A stretch of DNA of 64,000 nt, taken from assembly GCA_031002005.1 (NCBI GenBank), contig CM061914.1:18772148-18836147 (forward strand), read 5' to 3'. Position 1 is the stretch's first letter. Each line of letters opens with the position of its first letter. The translations under genes were made by a program, and so were the position numbers. Shown here in pieces: positions 1 through 10,999 of this stretch. The notes under the pieces were generated by a model. That model had not been told where the DNA came from. It saw nothing but the letters and a program-made list of their open reading frames with translations, and did no database searches. Origin of the DNA: Vandiemenella viatica. Taxonomy: Eukaryota > Arthropoda > Insecta > Orthoptera > Morabidae.

Positions 1-1097
1 GAATCGTTTGTCTCTGATCTTCAATGAACTGTTTTGTTAGATATCTCGCACATACTTTCCGAAACCCGACTCTGACGTACTATATTACCTTGAGCAGAGA
101 GCGACGAATAAAGACTGCATCCCCGAAACTACTAATAAAACCGCAGAATGTTTATACAGCGCAGGCAGCAACATACGTTTTAATGTGACCTGGTACCGGA
201 TAATTTTCGACTAAAGTCTCGTACAAATCAGGAAAGTATAGTTGCAGTATCTACATATGTGCTAATCTGAGTTATTGTAATCCTTTTTAAACAAGGCAGT
301 GAAAGGTAATGGCATGGAGAACAGCGCTTCGTGGACGCTAAGCATGGATTTCAAAGCATGATTGCATCCAGCAAAGGTTGATTACAAGTCACAGACTCCA
401 ACAGTAATATCGAATCCACGGCTCAAAAAGACAGTTCGAACGTGATGCATATTACGGTATGGCAGAAAGAAGTGAAAGGTTCTTCTGTTAAATAATCGTA
501 AAAGTGTAAAATCGTAGAAAATTGGTTTACACGCTGAGCAGAATAGGTCATACTGAATGAGAAAGGGACAGCTGCAACAGGAATAATGTTCTAGGTCTAC
601 TGAGAAGTATAGATGGATGTAATGTAAAATTCCGCGATCATTGCAGTCGTAATATTCACATTAACGAATATACTTTGCGAATTGGTCTGTGTCAACTCCC
701 CTCGTCTCAGGAGAACTGGGCAAGACACAGCACGCAGGATCCGTTTATTCCGAAGATGTCACTGAACACAGCGCACAAATGGAGGCGAGACATATACTTA
801 CAACGGACAGAAACTAGGATTGGCCAAAAACATTTTCGGATATATCAACGGTTAAAGGCCAAAATCGCGTAGAGGAGGCCAAGAGAGATGCAGAAAAGAT
901 GGGAATCAGTACAGAGATGATTTATAACGGAAACAGTTCGACAGTCAAACATACAGCTACACAGTCACGGCGACAGCAAAGGCTCGAACTGATCATACGC
1001 AAGCACGAGGTACGGTGGGAAAAAAAAAAAAGATTTAAGGCCATAGGCGGTTCACATTCAACAAAATTGTAAAACAATAAACAAACATACGCGAACA
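1..1097. other. no recognised gene; left flank of hAT element
   Basis: I see no gene or named repeat here. The only open frame of note is a 65-residue plus-strand one at 675-872, with no family resemblance and no flanking splice pattern. The stretch probably belongs to the long intron of canoe or to decayed repeats. Confidence 0.4.
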
Positions 1098-1105
1098 GTG
1101 ATAAC
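1098..1105. repeat. 8-bp target site duplication, left copy
   Basis: GTGATAAC lies directly before the left end of the hAT element and recurs exactly at 4324-4331 after its right end. Eight bases is the hAT target duplication length. Confidence 0.8.
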
Positions 1106-1196
1106 TAAGCCCCGGATTTTTAGGTTCTAAAAAACCAAATTTAGGTTTATTCAACTCACGTTTTAGGCTTTTATAGGGTTGTAAGGGGTATGTAGA

Positions 1197-1289
1197 AACG
1201 AAAAGGTTAGCACAAGATAGGAAGGGATGGAGGATTGCATCAAACCAGTCGAAAGACTGACGACAGCAAAAAAAAAAAAAAAAAAAGTT
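1197..1289 (+). mobile_element. LINE 3' end fragment with poly-A tail
   Basis: It reads GGTTAGCACAAGATAGGAAG and on through a GTCGAAAGACTGA motif into a run of about 18 A. The same sequence ends the LINE at 11000-12910 (see 12833-12905), so this is a heavily 5'-truncated copy of that family nested in the hAT element. Confidence 0.8.
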
Positions 1290-1639
1290 TTTAAAATTCT
1301 GATTTAGGAACTTAAACGTTTTAAAGGGAAAGAAAATTTAAAACACGCAATATATACTGCCATAGTGTTAAAAATATTGTTGACATTACAGTACAATGTC
1401 AAATACTCCTTAAAAATTTCTAACATGTCATTGCTCGATCACATTAAAACAAGCAAAATAAACCACTATTATGTTCAAAATATTTCGTCTTTATTGTTTA
1501 TGGTAAACAACTCATTTAAAACTTCTAATATGACACTGAACAATGAAATATTTTGACAGATTTTTAGGAGTAAATCCTCCTCTCTTTTCCGTTCAAATTC
1601 TCTTGAATGCAGAAAAACTACCCTTTACGTCACATGTGG

Positions 1640-2586
1640 TCAGAGGTGTGAACTTTGTATCAGCGATTTCCTTAGGATTTCAAGGCAATATTCTTGTTTC
1701 TTTAGACCACAGAGGACACGGCCTATGTATTCCATCCTCTTTAAATCTGGACTGCGGGTTAAAACAGACTCCTGCTTCTTAGCTATAGACACCCCAACTG
1801 GTCCAGGAGCCACTTTGGCCCTCACTTCTTGGATGATTTGAAGTGCTTCCGTCAACGGTAGAGTACCTCCTTCCAAATTCTTGATTGAAAATTCTGGGTT
1901 GTAAAAATTTGCCTTTATATATTTCAACTCCTGTACAGCTGGTACTGAGTGCAACCCTTTCTTTGCATTTCCTATAGCAATAGCTTCGCTTTCATCTAAT
2001 GATTCGATGACCTCCGTGATGCTTTCATAGTTTTCTGCATAATATACTGCGGCTGAGAGCCAGGTCCCCCATCGTGTCACTACTGGCTCGGGAAGGAGGG
2101 GTACTGATAGAAGCTTTTCTCTTAAAGTAACGACTCGATTTGGCGCTTTCAGGAATATTTTCTTCACTGAAGGAATTATCTCATAAACTACAGGGTGCTG
2201 TTCGCGAATTTTTTCAGCTACCTGGTTCAGCCTATGAGCTAGACAGGTGACATGGACCATTTGAAGATGGAATGCCTTCAAACACTCCCCTGCTTTTATC
2301 ATATAAGCTGCACTGTCTGTCACCAACAACCGCAACTTATCCTCGTGTTCTGGACCTGGCCACAACAGTTTTGATGCATCCCTTACAGCAATTACCACAG
2401 AAGACTGGTTAGTAATTGGAAGTTCTCTGCACATAATGACTTGGGGTATACTACGTCTCTCACATGCAAGCTTGCCCACAACAAGGCTATGTATCTGCCG
2501 CAGGCATCTGTCGTCTCATCTACACTTAACCAGATGAAGTGGTCAGCAATGTCCACTAGTTCTTCAATGGTTTTCTCTTGCAGCTG
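1640..2586 (-). pseudogene. hAT transposase, catalytic half, broken (CGGBP1-like)
   Basis: This is the DNA-cutting core of the element's own transposase. Reading leftward from the SINE junction at 2586 there is VDETTD, the usual first-aspartate motif of hAT transposases, then a frameshift near 2490. A clean frame of 279 codons (2479-1640) follows, with LLVTDSAAYM, VTCLAHRLN and VVTRWGTWL in the order seen in hAT proteins. It ends without a recognisable hATC dimerisation domain, as in the CGGBP1-like group. The frameshift, together with a SINE insertion immediately upstream, makes it a pseudogene. Sure of the superfamily, less sure of the subgroup. Confidence 0.8.
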
Positions 2587-2829
2587 GACCGAGCGTGGTG
2601 GTGTAACTGATAGCGTTCTGGTCTCGCATTCGGGAGGACGGCGGTTCGAATCCCCGTCCAGTCATCCAGATTTGGGTTTTCCATGGTTCCCCAAATCACT
2701 CCAGGCAAATGCCGGGATGCTTCCTTAAAAAGGCCATGGCCGAATTCCTTCCCATTCCTTGTCCCCATCCTTTCCCGTCTCTAAAGACCTCGCTGTTGAG
2801 AGAAGTAAAGCAGTTTAGAAAAAAAAAAA
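2587..2829 (+). mobile_element. tRNA-derived SINE, family 1, complete with TSD
   Basis: A tRNA-like head (GTGTAACTGATAGCGTTCTG, then GGTTCGAATCC as the polymerase III B box) is followed by a body with GGGTTTTCCATGG and CCAGGCAAATGCCGGGATG and a short A-rich tail. The 11-bp duplication TCTTGCAGCTG flanks it at 2576-2586 and 2830-2840. It inserted into the hAT transposase coding region after that element settled here. Confidence 0.92.
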
Positions 2830-3091
2830 TCTTGCAGCTGAGGCAAGTAAGTCATCTGATATTTTTCTGTTGCAAAATTCTTCCAAAATGGTTTTCAGGA
2901 CTGCATTATGGACTGTTGAAACTGGTATATTAGCGGCAGTGAGAGCTTCACACAGACGCAGGTGAAACGAATCTTCTGCACCCAGCTTTGAACTTGTAAT
3001 GAAACTCTGCTTCTGTTCGGAAGCGTTTCTCCTGGTAACATTTGCCAAATATTCTGTTACTGTAGTACGTGGGATCATTTTTCTCCAGTTA
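2830..3091 (-). pseudogene. hAT transposase, N-terminal half of main exon
   Basis: This continues the transposase on the upstream side of the SINE. The frame runs from about 3091 (a plausible acceptor, CTATATAAG, precedes it on the minus strand) and includes LRLCEALTAANIPVSTVHN, a stretch typical of CGGBP1-like hAT proteins. It reaches the target duplication at 2830-2840 and resumes in the 1640-2586 piece. Confidence 0.7.
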
Positions 3092-3272
3092 CTTATATAG
3101 AAAGCAAAAATAAAAATAGTCCACCTGAATATAATACCCAGTTAGTATTATGAAATTTCATTCAGCAGTCTAGACTCTGTCACTTTAAGTTACTTTAGAA
3201 ATGAAAACAAATAAAATATATTTTTTTAAAAAATTATGAAAGATATATGTATATAAAACAAATTAAACTTAC

Positions 3273-3385
3273 TGGTTTCACACATGCTTGACAATATATA
3301 ATTTTCTCTCATCTGTAGAAAAGTTCTTAGTCGTTCCTAACCACTCTCGCAGGTGACTACTTCTTGAGGATTTCTGTTTAGGCAT
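3273..3385 (-). pseudogene. hAT transposase first exon, BED-like zinc finger remnant
   Basis: Starting at an ATG at 3385 the frame reads MPKQKSSRSSHLREWLGTT and reaches STDERKLY. A two-base slip follows, after which CQAC and VKP, the start of a BED-like zinc finger, appear in the next frame. The exon ends at a good donor (CCA then GTAAGT, at 3272). This matches the short first exon usual in CGGBP1-like elements. The slip shows that the copy is dead. Confidence 0.6.
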
Positions 3386-3904
3386 GATTGCTTTTAATTA
3401 AGGGGCTAAACTTATGTAGGCCTACACAATATTTTAATTTTTCGTGTTACCACTGAACGATGACGGTATACAACTGTTAATTTTTCAGAAAGGGTTTGCG
3501 TTCCTGAGATTGTTAATGTTTAACGTGATATGTTTAAAACTTGCTTTGTCGATTTGTTTCTACTGAATGTAAACCTTTGTAATAATGTGAAGTTGCCACA
3601 CCACATTGATACAGCTTTTCTCAATGTTACTGTCGACAGTTAGGTTAAAACACATCATTTAATATTGTGGTGAATAGTTATTCCAATTTTAAAATAAGTT
3701 CTTCCGTTTTACACGTAAACATAGTTCGTTTACCCTCCAAGTTCGGCTTTACCCCTCGGACTATGTTAGGGATCATTCCCATACTGCTCACATTTGCAGT
3801 GTCTTGGATCTTAGGATTCACATAATAATAGATACAGCTGGTGATGGTGACTAGCCGGATCGCCATGTAACATTAACTTGGATCGATGTAGAAGAAGAAA
3901 ATGA

Positions 3905-4087
3905 AATTTTTGAGAAGGAAGGGGGAAAAGGAAGCAGCCTCCCGTAACCTGTCAATCAGGCACTGTTCCGGCATTTGCCTGGAGGAGAAAAGCAAAACAA
4001 CGGAATACCATGTCCGAACAGCCGACGGTTGGGTTTGAGCCCATGGCGTATTCCACGACCCGTACCCCTGAGCTAATCCGGTTGGAC
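3905..4087 (-). mobile_element. tRNA-derived SINE, third type, nested in hAT
   Basis: On the minus strand TTAGCTCAGGGGT resembles an A box and GGCTCAAACCC a B box. A body with CCAGGCAAATGCCGG follows, resembling the family 1 body, and then a C- and T-rich end. No target duplication was confirmed. Confidence 0.55.
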
Positions 4088-4323
4088 ATTTGTTTAAGTA
4101 ACAAAACTACTGTCGAACTGGATCAGTACATCGAATTAGGTCATTTTAGGTTCTAAAAACCGAATTAGGTCATTTTAGGTCATAACATAAAAATTAGGTT
4201 ATTTTAGGTCCTATTAAATTTATGAATATTATTAGTTCATACAGTAGACGTAAGAGAAAGTTAAAATTTCGGTGATATTAGGTTGGGAACAAAATAGGTT
4301 CGAACCTAAGAATCCGGGGCTTA

Positions 4324-4331
4324 GTGATAAC
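4324..4331. repeat. 8-bp target site duplication, right copy
   Basis: GTGATAAC, identical to 1098-1105, directly abuts the right end of the hAT element. Confidence 0.8.
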
Positions 4332-4358
4332 TAAGGTTCGGATCTTTATGAAAAGATA

Positions 4359-4360
<2 letters not shown>

Positions 4361-4391
<31 letters not shown>
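4361..4391. repeat. AG dinucleotide microsatellite
   Basis: About 15 uninterrupted AG units between the two hAT-like elements. Confidence 0.95.
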
Positions 4392-4395
<4 letters not shown>

Positions 4396-4439
4396 AGAAC
4401 TATAGAAGCAAATATGACCTCAAAAAACTAACTTAGTCC

Positions 4440-4632
4440 ACAACCCGAAGGTTGGTTGGATCCTCCCTATGGAGGCGTACTAAGCCATTGTGTCAGAGGT
4501 AGGACGGCCAATTCCTTTCCTCTGAGACCTACAGTTTAACGTGGAATCCGAGCGGCCTGGCGTAGCTCATATGATCAAACACAACTCTCAAAGTCCCTGC
4601 GTCCGCCGGGGTTTGAAACCGGGACAGGAGCA
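4440..4632 (-). mobile_element. tRNA-derived SINE, family 2
   Basis: On the minus strand a tRNA-like head with GGTTTCAAACC (B box) is followed by GATTCCACGTTAAACTG and GAGGAAAGGAATTGGCC. The same body occurs on the plus strand near 17190-17240, which defines a second SINE family. Confidence 0.65.
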
Positions 4633-4815
4633 ACAAACTTTTTGAAAGCAATATGACCTTAAAAACGGGTAAATATGACCTAAAATTACCAAAAAAGACT
4701 TAACATTTAAATTTACTATACATCAAAACATGCTCTATTTCATATCATTTATTGTATCTAACAGAGTCGCTTTCACAGCATAATTTGGTTCTGCACTCAC
4801 GGCACCATTGGGAAA

Positions 4816-4962
4816 TTAAATTTTAAATAATTTTGTTGAAGTTACTTTAATTTCATATAATTTACGGAAAAGAACTCTTTCATCTGTTCTAAAATACTCC
4901 TCTCCAAATTCCCTTACGCAACTCTGTAACTTCACACTTTCAGAAAGTTTTGTTTTCGGCAT
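4816..4962 (-). pseudogene. hAT-like transposase N-terminal fragment
   Basis: From an ATG at 4962 the frame reads MPKTKLSESVKLQSCVREFG and then FRTDERVLF, closely resembling the start of CGGBP1-like hAT proteins; compare MPKQKS and STDERKLY in the element at 1106-4323. The zinc-finger cysteines that should follow are degraded and a stop comes soon after. It is a relic of a sister element. Confidence 0.55.
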
Positions 4963-5345
4963 GTCGGTACTCACTGCAGATTCAACACTGACTGAGGATT
5001 ATTTTGAAAACTTTTTCATTGAGATATTAACGCGAATCGACACAGGCGTGCTGCTGCTGCATCGTTGAGATTAAAAGGCGGGCGGAACATTAACGTCTAC
5101 AGAGTGACAATAATACTTAAGTTTAAATCTTGATTGGTGAATTCTGAGCAATTCAGTGAGAATTAGTGTGGTTTTTCCTCCAATGTATAATAGGAGTACA
5201 GTTCATGAATAGTTATCTTAATTTTTTCTCATTAATATCTAGTCAATTCCCAGTAGGCCTACTATTAAAAAATACCAGATTTTTTCTTAAAATATGACCA
5301 TAAATTGTATCGTAATATGACCAAAACTAGGAAAATGGCCTAAAT

Positions 5346-8300
5346 ACGCATTTATAAGCTGTACAAAACACATTCAAATACAATCAGATACGTTCAATCG
5401 GTGTTTAATTCCGCATTACAGCTTCAAAAGAAGGCAGGAAGATCCGAACACTAATCATAACTACCAACACCTGAATATAAACCACAATGCCAGTCGCGAT
5501 ACTAGTATCACTCCCCTGTAAAGTGACACATGTAACGCGCTACTACTCTGTACACTTGACAGTCCTGCCGGAGGTAATTGCGACCTTGCAGAAGGGGCGG
5601 GCCGCCGCGACGGAAACACATTGTGTGGGGCTACCTCCTCGCCCACCTGATCTCAACGTCGCGTCGGCCAAGTCTGTTGATGTGCCAGTGAATAGTCAGT
5701 CTTCGACTAACGTTATTTTAATTTTCTGATACGAGATGCTCTACGCACCAGTGAGGGCGAATGTTTCAAACATATCAACTAGTGCATTTCAGGAATCGCC
5801 TATGGATCTACAATGTTTCTCTCAGCAATCGAATGACTGCAGAACTCAATCATACACTGTAGTTTTTCCTTAATTATTTATAAATTTTTCTTCTAAAAAT
5901 CTAAATTTTCCTATCCACAGTTTGTTCTTTTCTAAGACCTCACTACCTTGATCTCTGAAACAGTAAGTGCTGTACACCACACTATAAACAAACAGTGTAT
6001 TCGTTAGAACATTTAGTCCAACACTAAGTAACCGGTTTTCATTTGCATCCTTGATTCGACACGACCTTATAGTACTGCTCAATGTATATAGTCTGCATAT
6101 TAATACAAAATAATTGACATTTGAGTCGTTCTCCATCATCAGTTATCGTAGCAAGTCGTTAGTATTTACTCTCATGTTCGTTGGCATTGATGTCAGAAAT
6201 TCAATGGGTTTTTCACGCAGCGAAAGGAGATACCGTCTTGCCAATTTGTTTTTAGCAGCCCAGTAACATTATTCACATATTTTCTGTATACCTGTTACTC
6301 ACTTAAAAAAGAAATTATGTACTTTCGCGCGGAGAGGACGCTGCTTGTGAACACATGTGCAGACCCACGGAGGCGGTGTGGACAGCATTCATCTGACAGC
6401 ACGCTGAATGTGATGGCATCTGGTCCATGGTCTCGCAGTTCATACGGATTATCTGGTACTGTTTCACCAGAATATAATTACGAATTCAGTACTGAAAAAG
6501 AACTGTGATTCAACTTGCCCGAGTTGAGCGTCTTCGCCACCTAACTTCACGAACATTCACTGCACTATGGCTGTTAAGAAGGAGACACCCAGCATTTTTC
6601 CAGAGACTGAAACCATATTAAAAAAAAAACGTAGCTAGGATGCCCAGAGCGGATATGAAACCCGCGACCTCTGAAATGCAAGGCTCAAACGTTACAAACT
6701 CGAGACGGAGGCAGAGAAATTCGTTACTATCTCAAAAAAAAAAAACGAAGATTTTCAAGAGAGATTCTGCCGAGCTGTCCATTCGCACAAGACAGAAAAA
6801 CGACGATTCAATACTGACAGATAATAAGGTGCTCCGAAGAATACTGTGTTTAATACTACTAGTAGTTATCTACAATTATTTTTTAAGAAAGAGAAAAAAA
6901 CTGATCGTGCAAAGTTTCAAGAAGTAAGTGGAATATAGTTTGGTGGGTACTAAGCAAAAGTAAAGGGTTTTAACCTACAGTGAATGAAGGCTTTAATCTA
7001 AGGTTCCACCCCATATTCTAAACAAATTGTCACTAAGCTTCTATCCTTCAGCTTTCAACAAGAATTATCCTGTCTGATGTAGGCAGAAAGTACCAGCAGC
7101 ATGCAGCTCGAGACTAGAGATCAGTAAAGAAACCGAATCAACATAGAAAACGCGTCTCAACATTTTCAACTTAATAAAGTGAAAGTTTTGTTTCTCGGGA
7201 CAGTCCGTCGACGCATAACTGTTTACACAATTCAATTCTAGTTTTCAAAATATAGAACCGCTGCAAGGCAATAAGAAGAAAATTGAAAATAATCTATTTC
7301 TGTACCAGCATCAAACCAGAAAAGCAAGCACTGAGATCAGAAGCTGACGGGCGTGATGAGGTCTCGCTGTTTGGCGCAGGACTGTACAGACAGGTGGGGA
7401 GAGTCACGGCAGGTGTTGACCGCAGGGCAACAGCTCCGCCCCGAACAAAGGCACGAGGCAGAGGATCAAGAAATAAAAAAATATAATCTTTATATCTGCA
7501 TGTTCTGCCCCGGGTAAGCGATCTTGTGTCCTCTGCGAGCAACTAAGCACTTCAAAACAGGTAGTCAAATAACTAAAATAAACATTCAGGAATTCAGCAG
7601 GGGCTTAATCAAGAAATTTGAGACAAAATTTGTTATAACTTAAAGTGATCAGCATAAAAAGTTCTGCAAAGTGACGAAGTTTCAGAGACACAGGAGGAGT
7701 AAAAATAGAATTCAGGAAATCCTATCCCACGCTGCGAGCAGTTTGAAGTATAACACCCTGTACCTCGGCTGTGTCCGTGATTTTGTAGAGGAGCCGGACT
7801 TGAATTAGTTTTCAAACACGTAACAGTGGAACTTATAAATTTTATCATATGAATAACAGTGACTTTACATTATACCCTACAGTATCTCTTGCGGTTAACT
7901 GAATAGTTTGGCGAACGATTGAAATGAACCTAGCAGAAATTTTCATTTAGGTATCAGATTACCGAGCATTTTCATCGACGATCGTTAGAATGTTGCATCA
8001 CTGTTCCCCTGAGCACGTCTCCAGTCCAACACAACGTGGTTCTCGGGGGAGCTTGCACCTTCGAGACATCAGTCAACTCAAACAGCTCGAGTTTAGGACT
8101 GTAACAAGAGACGCATTCCTTTTTTATTCTCTACATCCCGTTCACATTTTTCAAAACACGTTTCAAAATTCCCCATCGCCATCTCTAGTTACGTATCAAG
8201 TAATAGCAAAACACAAGTGTCGCATATGACGTATATGAATAGTATAATCTCTGTTCTGCGAATAAACTGCGAGGCCTACACTCCGTAACCATGGCAACTG

Positions 8301-8459
8301 ACACGCCGGAGTACACTACCACCAGGTACACCGTTTCAACTCAATGCTGTGAAAAAAGTATCTTACATAGACGTCACTTTTTACTTATGTGTGTATTATT
8401 AGAATCTGAGACCTATTTTATTGTACCATTGTGTTTTTAATCCTTGCGGAGGCGCAGTT
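5346..8459. other. no recognised gene
   Basis: No coding exon or full repeat is recognisable. A weak tRNA-like stretch on the minus strand near 6620-6705 (GCGGGTTTCATATCC as a possible B box) may be an old SINE. Open frames at 5461-5729 and 7283-7542 are open on both strands, reflecting base composition, and show no family features. Confidence 0.35.
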
Positions 8460-8614
8460 AAGGGGTCTCCATTAACTACGAGAGGTGTTTTTCCAAAATT
8501 CCCGCCCCCTTTTTCTGGTGAGATTTCGTGAGATCTGGTCCGACCCCCAACTAAGATGACGTGAGATATACACCCCCCCCCATTTCACCCCATGTAATTA
8601 ATGGATGCCCCCTT
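8460..8614. mobile_element. MITE with about 30-bp inverted ends (complete copy)
   Basis: The left end AGGGGTCTCCATTAACTACG and the inverted right end (AGGGGGCATCCATTAATTAC on the minus strand) pair with few mismatches. The interior has C- and G-rich runs and GAGATTTCGTGAGATCTGG. Related ends occur at 18238-18297, 26318-26455 and 29667-29994. It is a short non-autonomous DNA transposon of unassigned superfamily. Confidence 0.65.
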
Positions 8615-10999
8615 GCCAAACTGAGATTGAACTTTTAAAAGTTTATCACATGGTAAGGACTGTTAACGTTACTATAGGCTGGATGCTGCACAATACTATA
8701 GACCTGCATGCACAAAATAAAATAAAAGAACCTCTCTTTACTTCAACTAATCTTATGTTAGTAACCGTACTCACGCCTGCTATAAGACACTCAGAAAACG
8801 GCTATTAACTTAGTTCTTGACGAACGGCGCTGTTTTTGATGCCTACTGGAAATTAACAGACTATTGTACGAACAATGTTGTCCTATCCTCATCCTGGAAA
8901 TGCCACATTTTTGCCGAAAACTGTTTCTAACTTTCTTCCTGCGGGCCACAGGTGAGAAACACATCTGCTACTGCAGTATCAGGCTCACGCCAGATTAATG
9001 TGCTAGCACACAGACCTACTCGTTCAACTGAACAGTTTACTGTGGCGATGTAGTGCCAATGTTCCCGCCTCCGCTGTGCCCACCTAACCCAACCGGTGGA
9101 AGCACCCACAATCTAACATGGCGCCTAAGCTAAGAGCTAAGGAAACGTCCTAGCGTACTACACTAATACAAAACGAGCTTTCCCACAAAATGGAGGACGG
9201 AGTGAAGGGCACAGTGGTCATCGTGGTAGGTAACCTTCCCACCTAGCCACTACAGTGTGGCTAATGTTAGCAAGGTGGCAGTGAACCAATAAGTTTTAAC
9301 AGAACTATTTCGTCAGTGTAGTTTTTCCAGTTCAATCTCTGGGTTAACTCAGCGGCATGCTGTCAGACAACATGAGGCTATTCACAATATTCTAGAAGAG
9401 GACCATCAGAGTACTAAAAGCTACTTCCTTTCAAAGTTCATTGCAGCGCTTCTAAATTAGGTTTATCAGTTGCTATATAGCATTTGAGATGCCTAATCTC
9501 AACGTAATGTACAGATCACCTTTTAGTTTTCTGTATATTGTTGCCTCTTAATATTTAACGAAACCAACTGTTTCAGGCATCCACAAGATTCACTCGAAGT
9601 CTGCGAGCACAATGGAGATTGAGGAGATGTCTAAATATAAACACAGACACAGCCCGCGTAAACTGTCGAAATACCTACCGCTTCGCACACCCAACAAGTG
9701 CTCACTACGACTGGACAATAGGATGGCCGACTCCCAATTAGAGCTCCAATTAAACCTCACCTGCCAAGTACGGAGTCGTGTCGCTGCCAAGGTCACCGCC
9801 CACGCGGCCGACGAGGAAAGGCCGAACCACGCCATCAACACCACGACGCAGACCTCACCCTCCAGACTCGAAATCCTGGACTCGTGCGACTCGTAGCCGT
9901 TACGAGGTTGGCTGGTTCCATACTCGACAATGGAAGAAATTTGGTGAGGGCAGGAAATGTGGTGTTGCACAATCACCAGAGTGTAGATCCATCCGCAGTT
10001 CGCTCATCGCGTTACTGATGGATCACAGGACTCTTTCTTCCTTGAAACTCGTACACGGAACAAGCAACATACTAAACGGTAAATTCTACCATTGGAGCCA
10101 CTTCCTACTATAGCTTCAAACGAATGGATGACCAGTAATTTTTTTTCCTTTTTCTTCAGAAACACAACCAGAATTATTTTACAATACTACTTTTTCAACA
10201 TGGCTGACTGAACGATTAGAGTCCGGCAAACAGTTTCACAGATGAGAGTGACTTAATCTTCCGCGCGAGACGCATATGGAATGGTAGCCGTTGTCTCGCT
10301 GCACCTGTGTGCACTTACTTAACGCAGTCCAGGACACTCTTTAATTTGATCACTGACCTGTGACCGACCACCTGTGGGTTCTTCCTGTTTCCCACCGCTG
10401 GAAGCGTCTCCCGGTGTTAACTTCCGCCACGCACTATTTTCCGCCGCTGTAGAAGCCTCCGCCAGCATTTGCAGACGTACTACTTTAAACCCACATATAC
10501 ACCTTCAAGTTTTCGTTAGTACTACTATGTAAGTGGTATCATATAAAGCAGCGAAAGGCAGTTAAATAGCCAGAAATTAATCGCGTTAACCTTGCTCTCA
10601 TACCGGTTAAATAATTTTTAAGACAAAAAGTTACGAAACCCTATAAGCACGGCTGTTAATCCTCCAACATCATAATATGTAAGACATCAGTTCATTGGTT
10701 CTGTATTAAGGTTGGAATATCGATCCGGCCCGGATTTATTTACAACTATACGCAGGATGCGCATCCACAAATGTAAATAATTTCGCAAGATAACGAAAAC
10801 AACTAAGAACAAGATCATTAGCTAATTTCAATCGCGCATGAAACAGACAATCCAGTTCCAAACTAGACAGAAGACGGATGAACCATACAACAGGCACTTT
10901 TGGAAACAGCTCACTTCCAGAGCAGAGCATAATTTTACGCAGAGTTGTATCTTGTTTGACTTGGTAGAAGAGTAACGTAGAATAGATGGTATGAAACGC
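8615..10999. other. no recognised gene
   Basis: Nothing identifiable. Long overlapping open frames occur on both strands at 9590-10113, with no domain features, and I do not support a gene there. Confidence 0.35.

Larger units (their letters stand above)
1106..4323 (-). mobile_element. hAT transposon, about 3.2 kb, with TIRs and TSD
   Basis: The left end (TAAGCCCCGGATTTTTAGG) and the inverted right end at 4302-4323 match over about 22 bases with one difference, and the element is flanked by GTGATAAC on both sides. Subterminal copies of TAGGTCATTTTAGGT near 4135-4200 fit the clustered subterminal motifs known for hAT elements. Inside, on the minus strand, is a broken CGGBP1-like hAT transposase (first exon 3273-3385, then 3091-1640). 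A LINE tail (1197-1289) and two SINEs (2587-2829, 3905-4087) are nested in it. Frameshifts and the SINE insertion make it non-functional. The ends and duplication are seen directly; the family call rests on transposase motifs. Confidence 0.85.
4395..5345 (-). mobile_element. decayed second hAT-like element
   Basis: Both edges carry dispersed ATGACC/TGACCTAAA motifs (4411, 4650-4700, 5285-5340), like the subterminal repeats of the neighbouring element. A broken transposase first exon lies inside at 4816-4962 on the minus strand. I could not find clean terminal repeats or a target duplication, so the edges are approximate. Confidence 0.5.

Noticed and set aside
7283..7542. Exon candidate on either strand
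   Set aside because: No domain or conserved motif and no matching splice sites.
9590..10113. Overlapping long open frames on both strands, possible gene
   Set aside because: No domain, no splice context, and frames on both strands reflect base composition.
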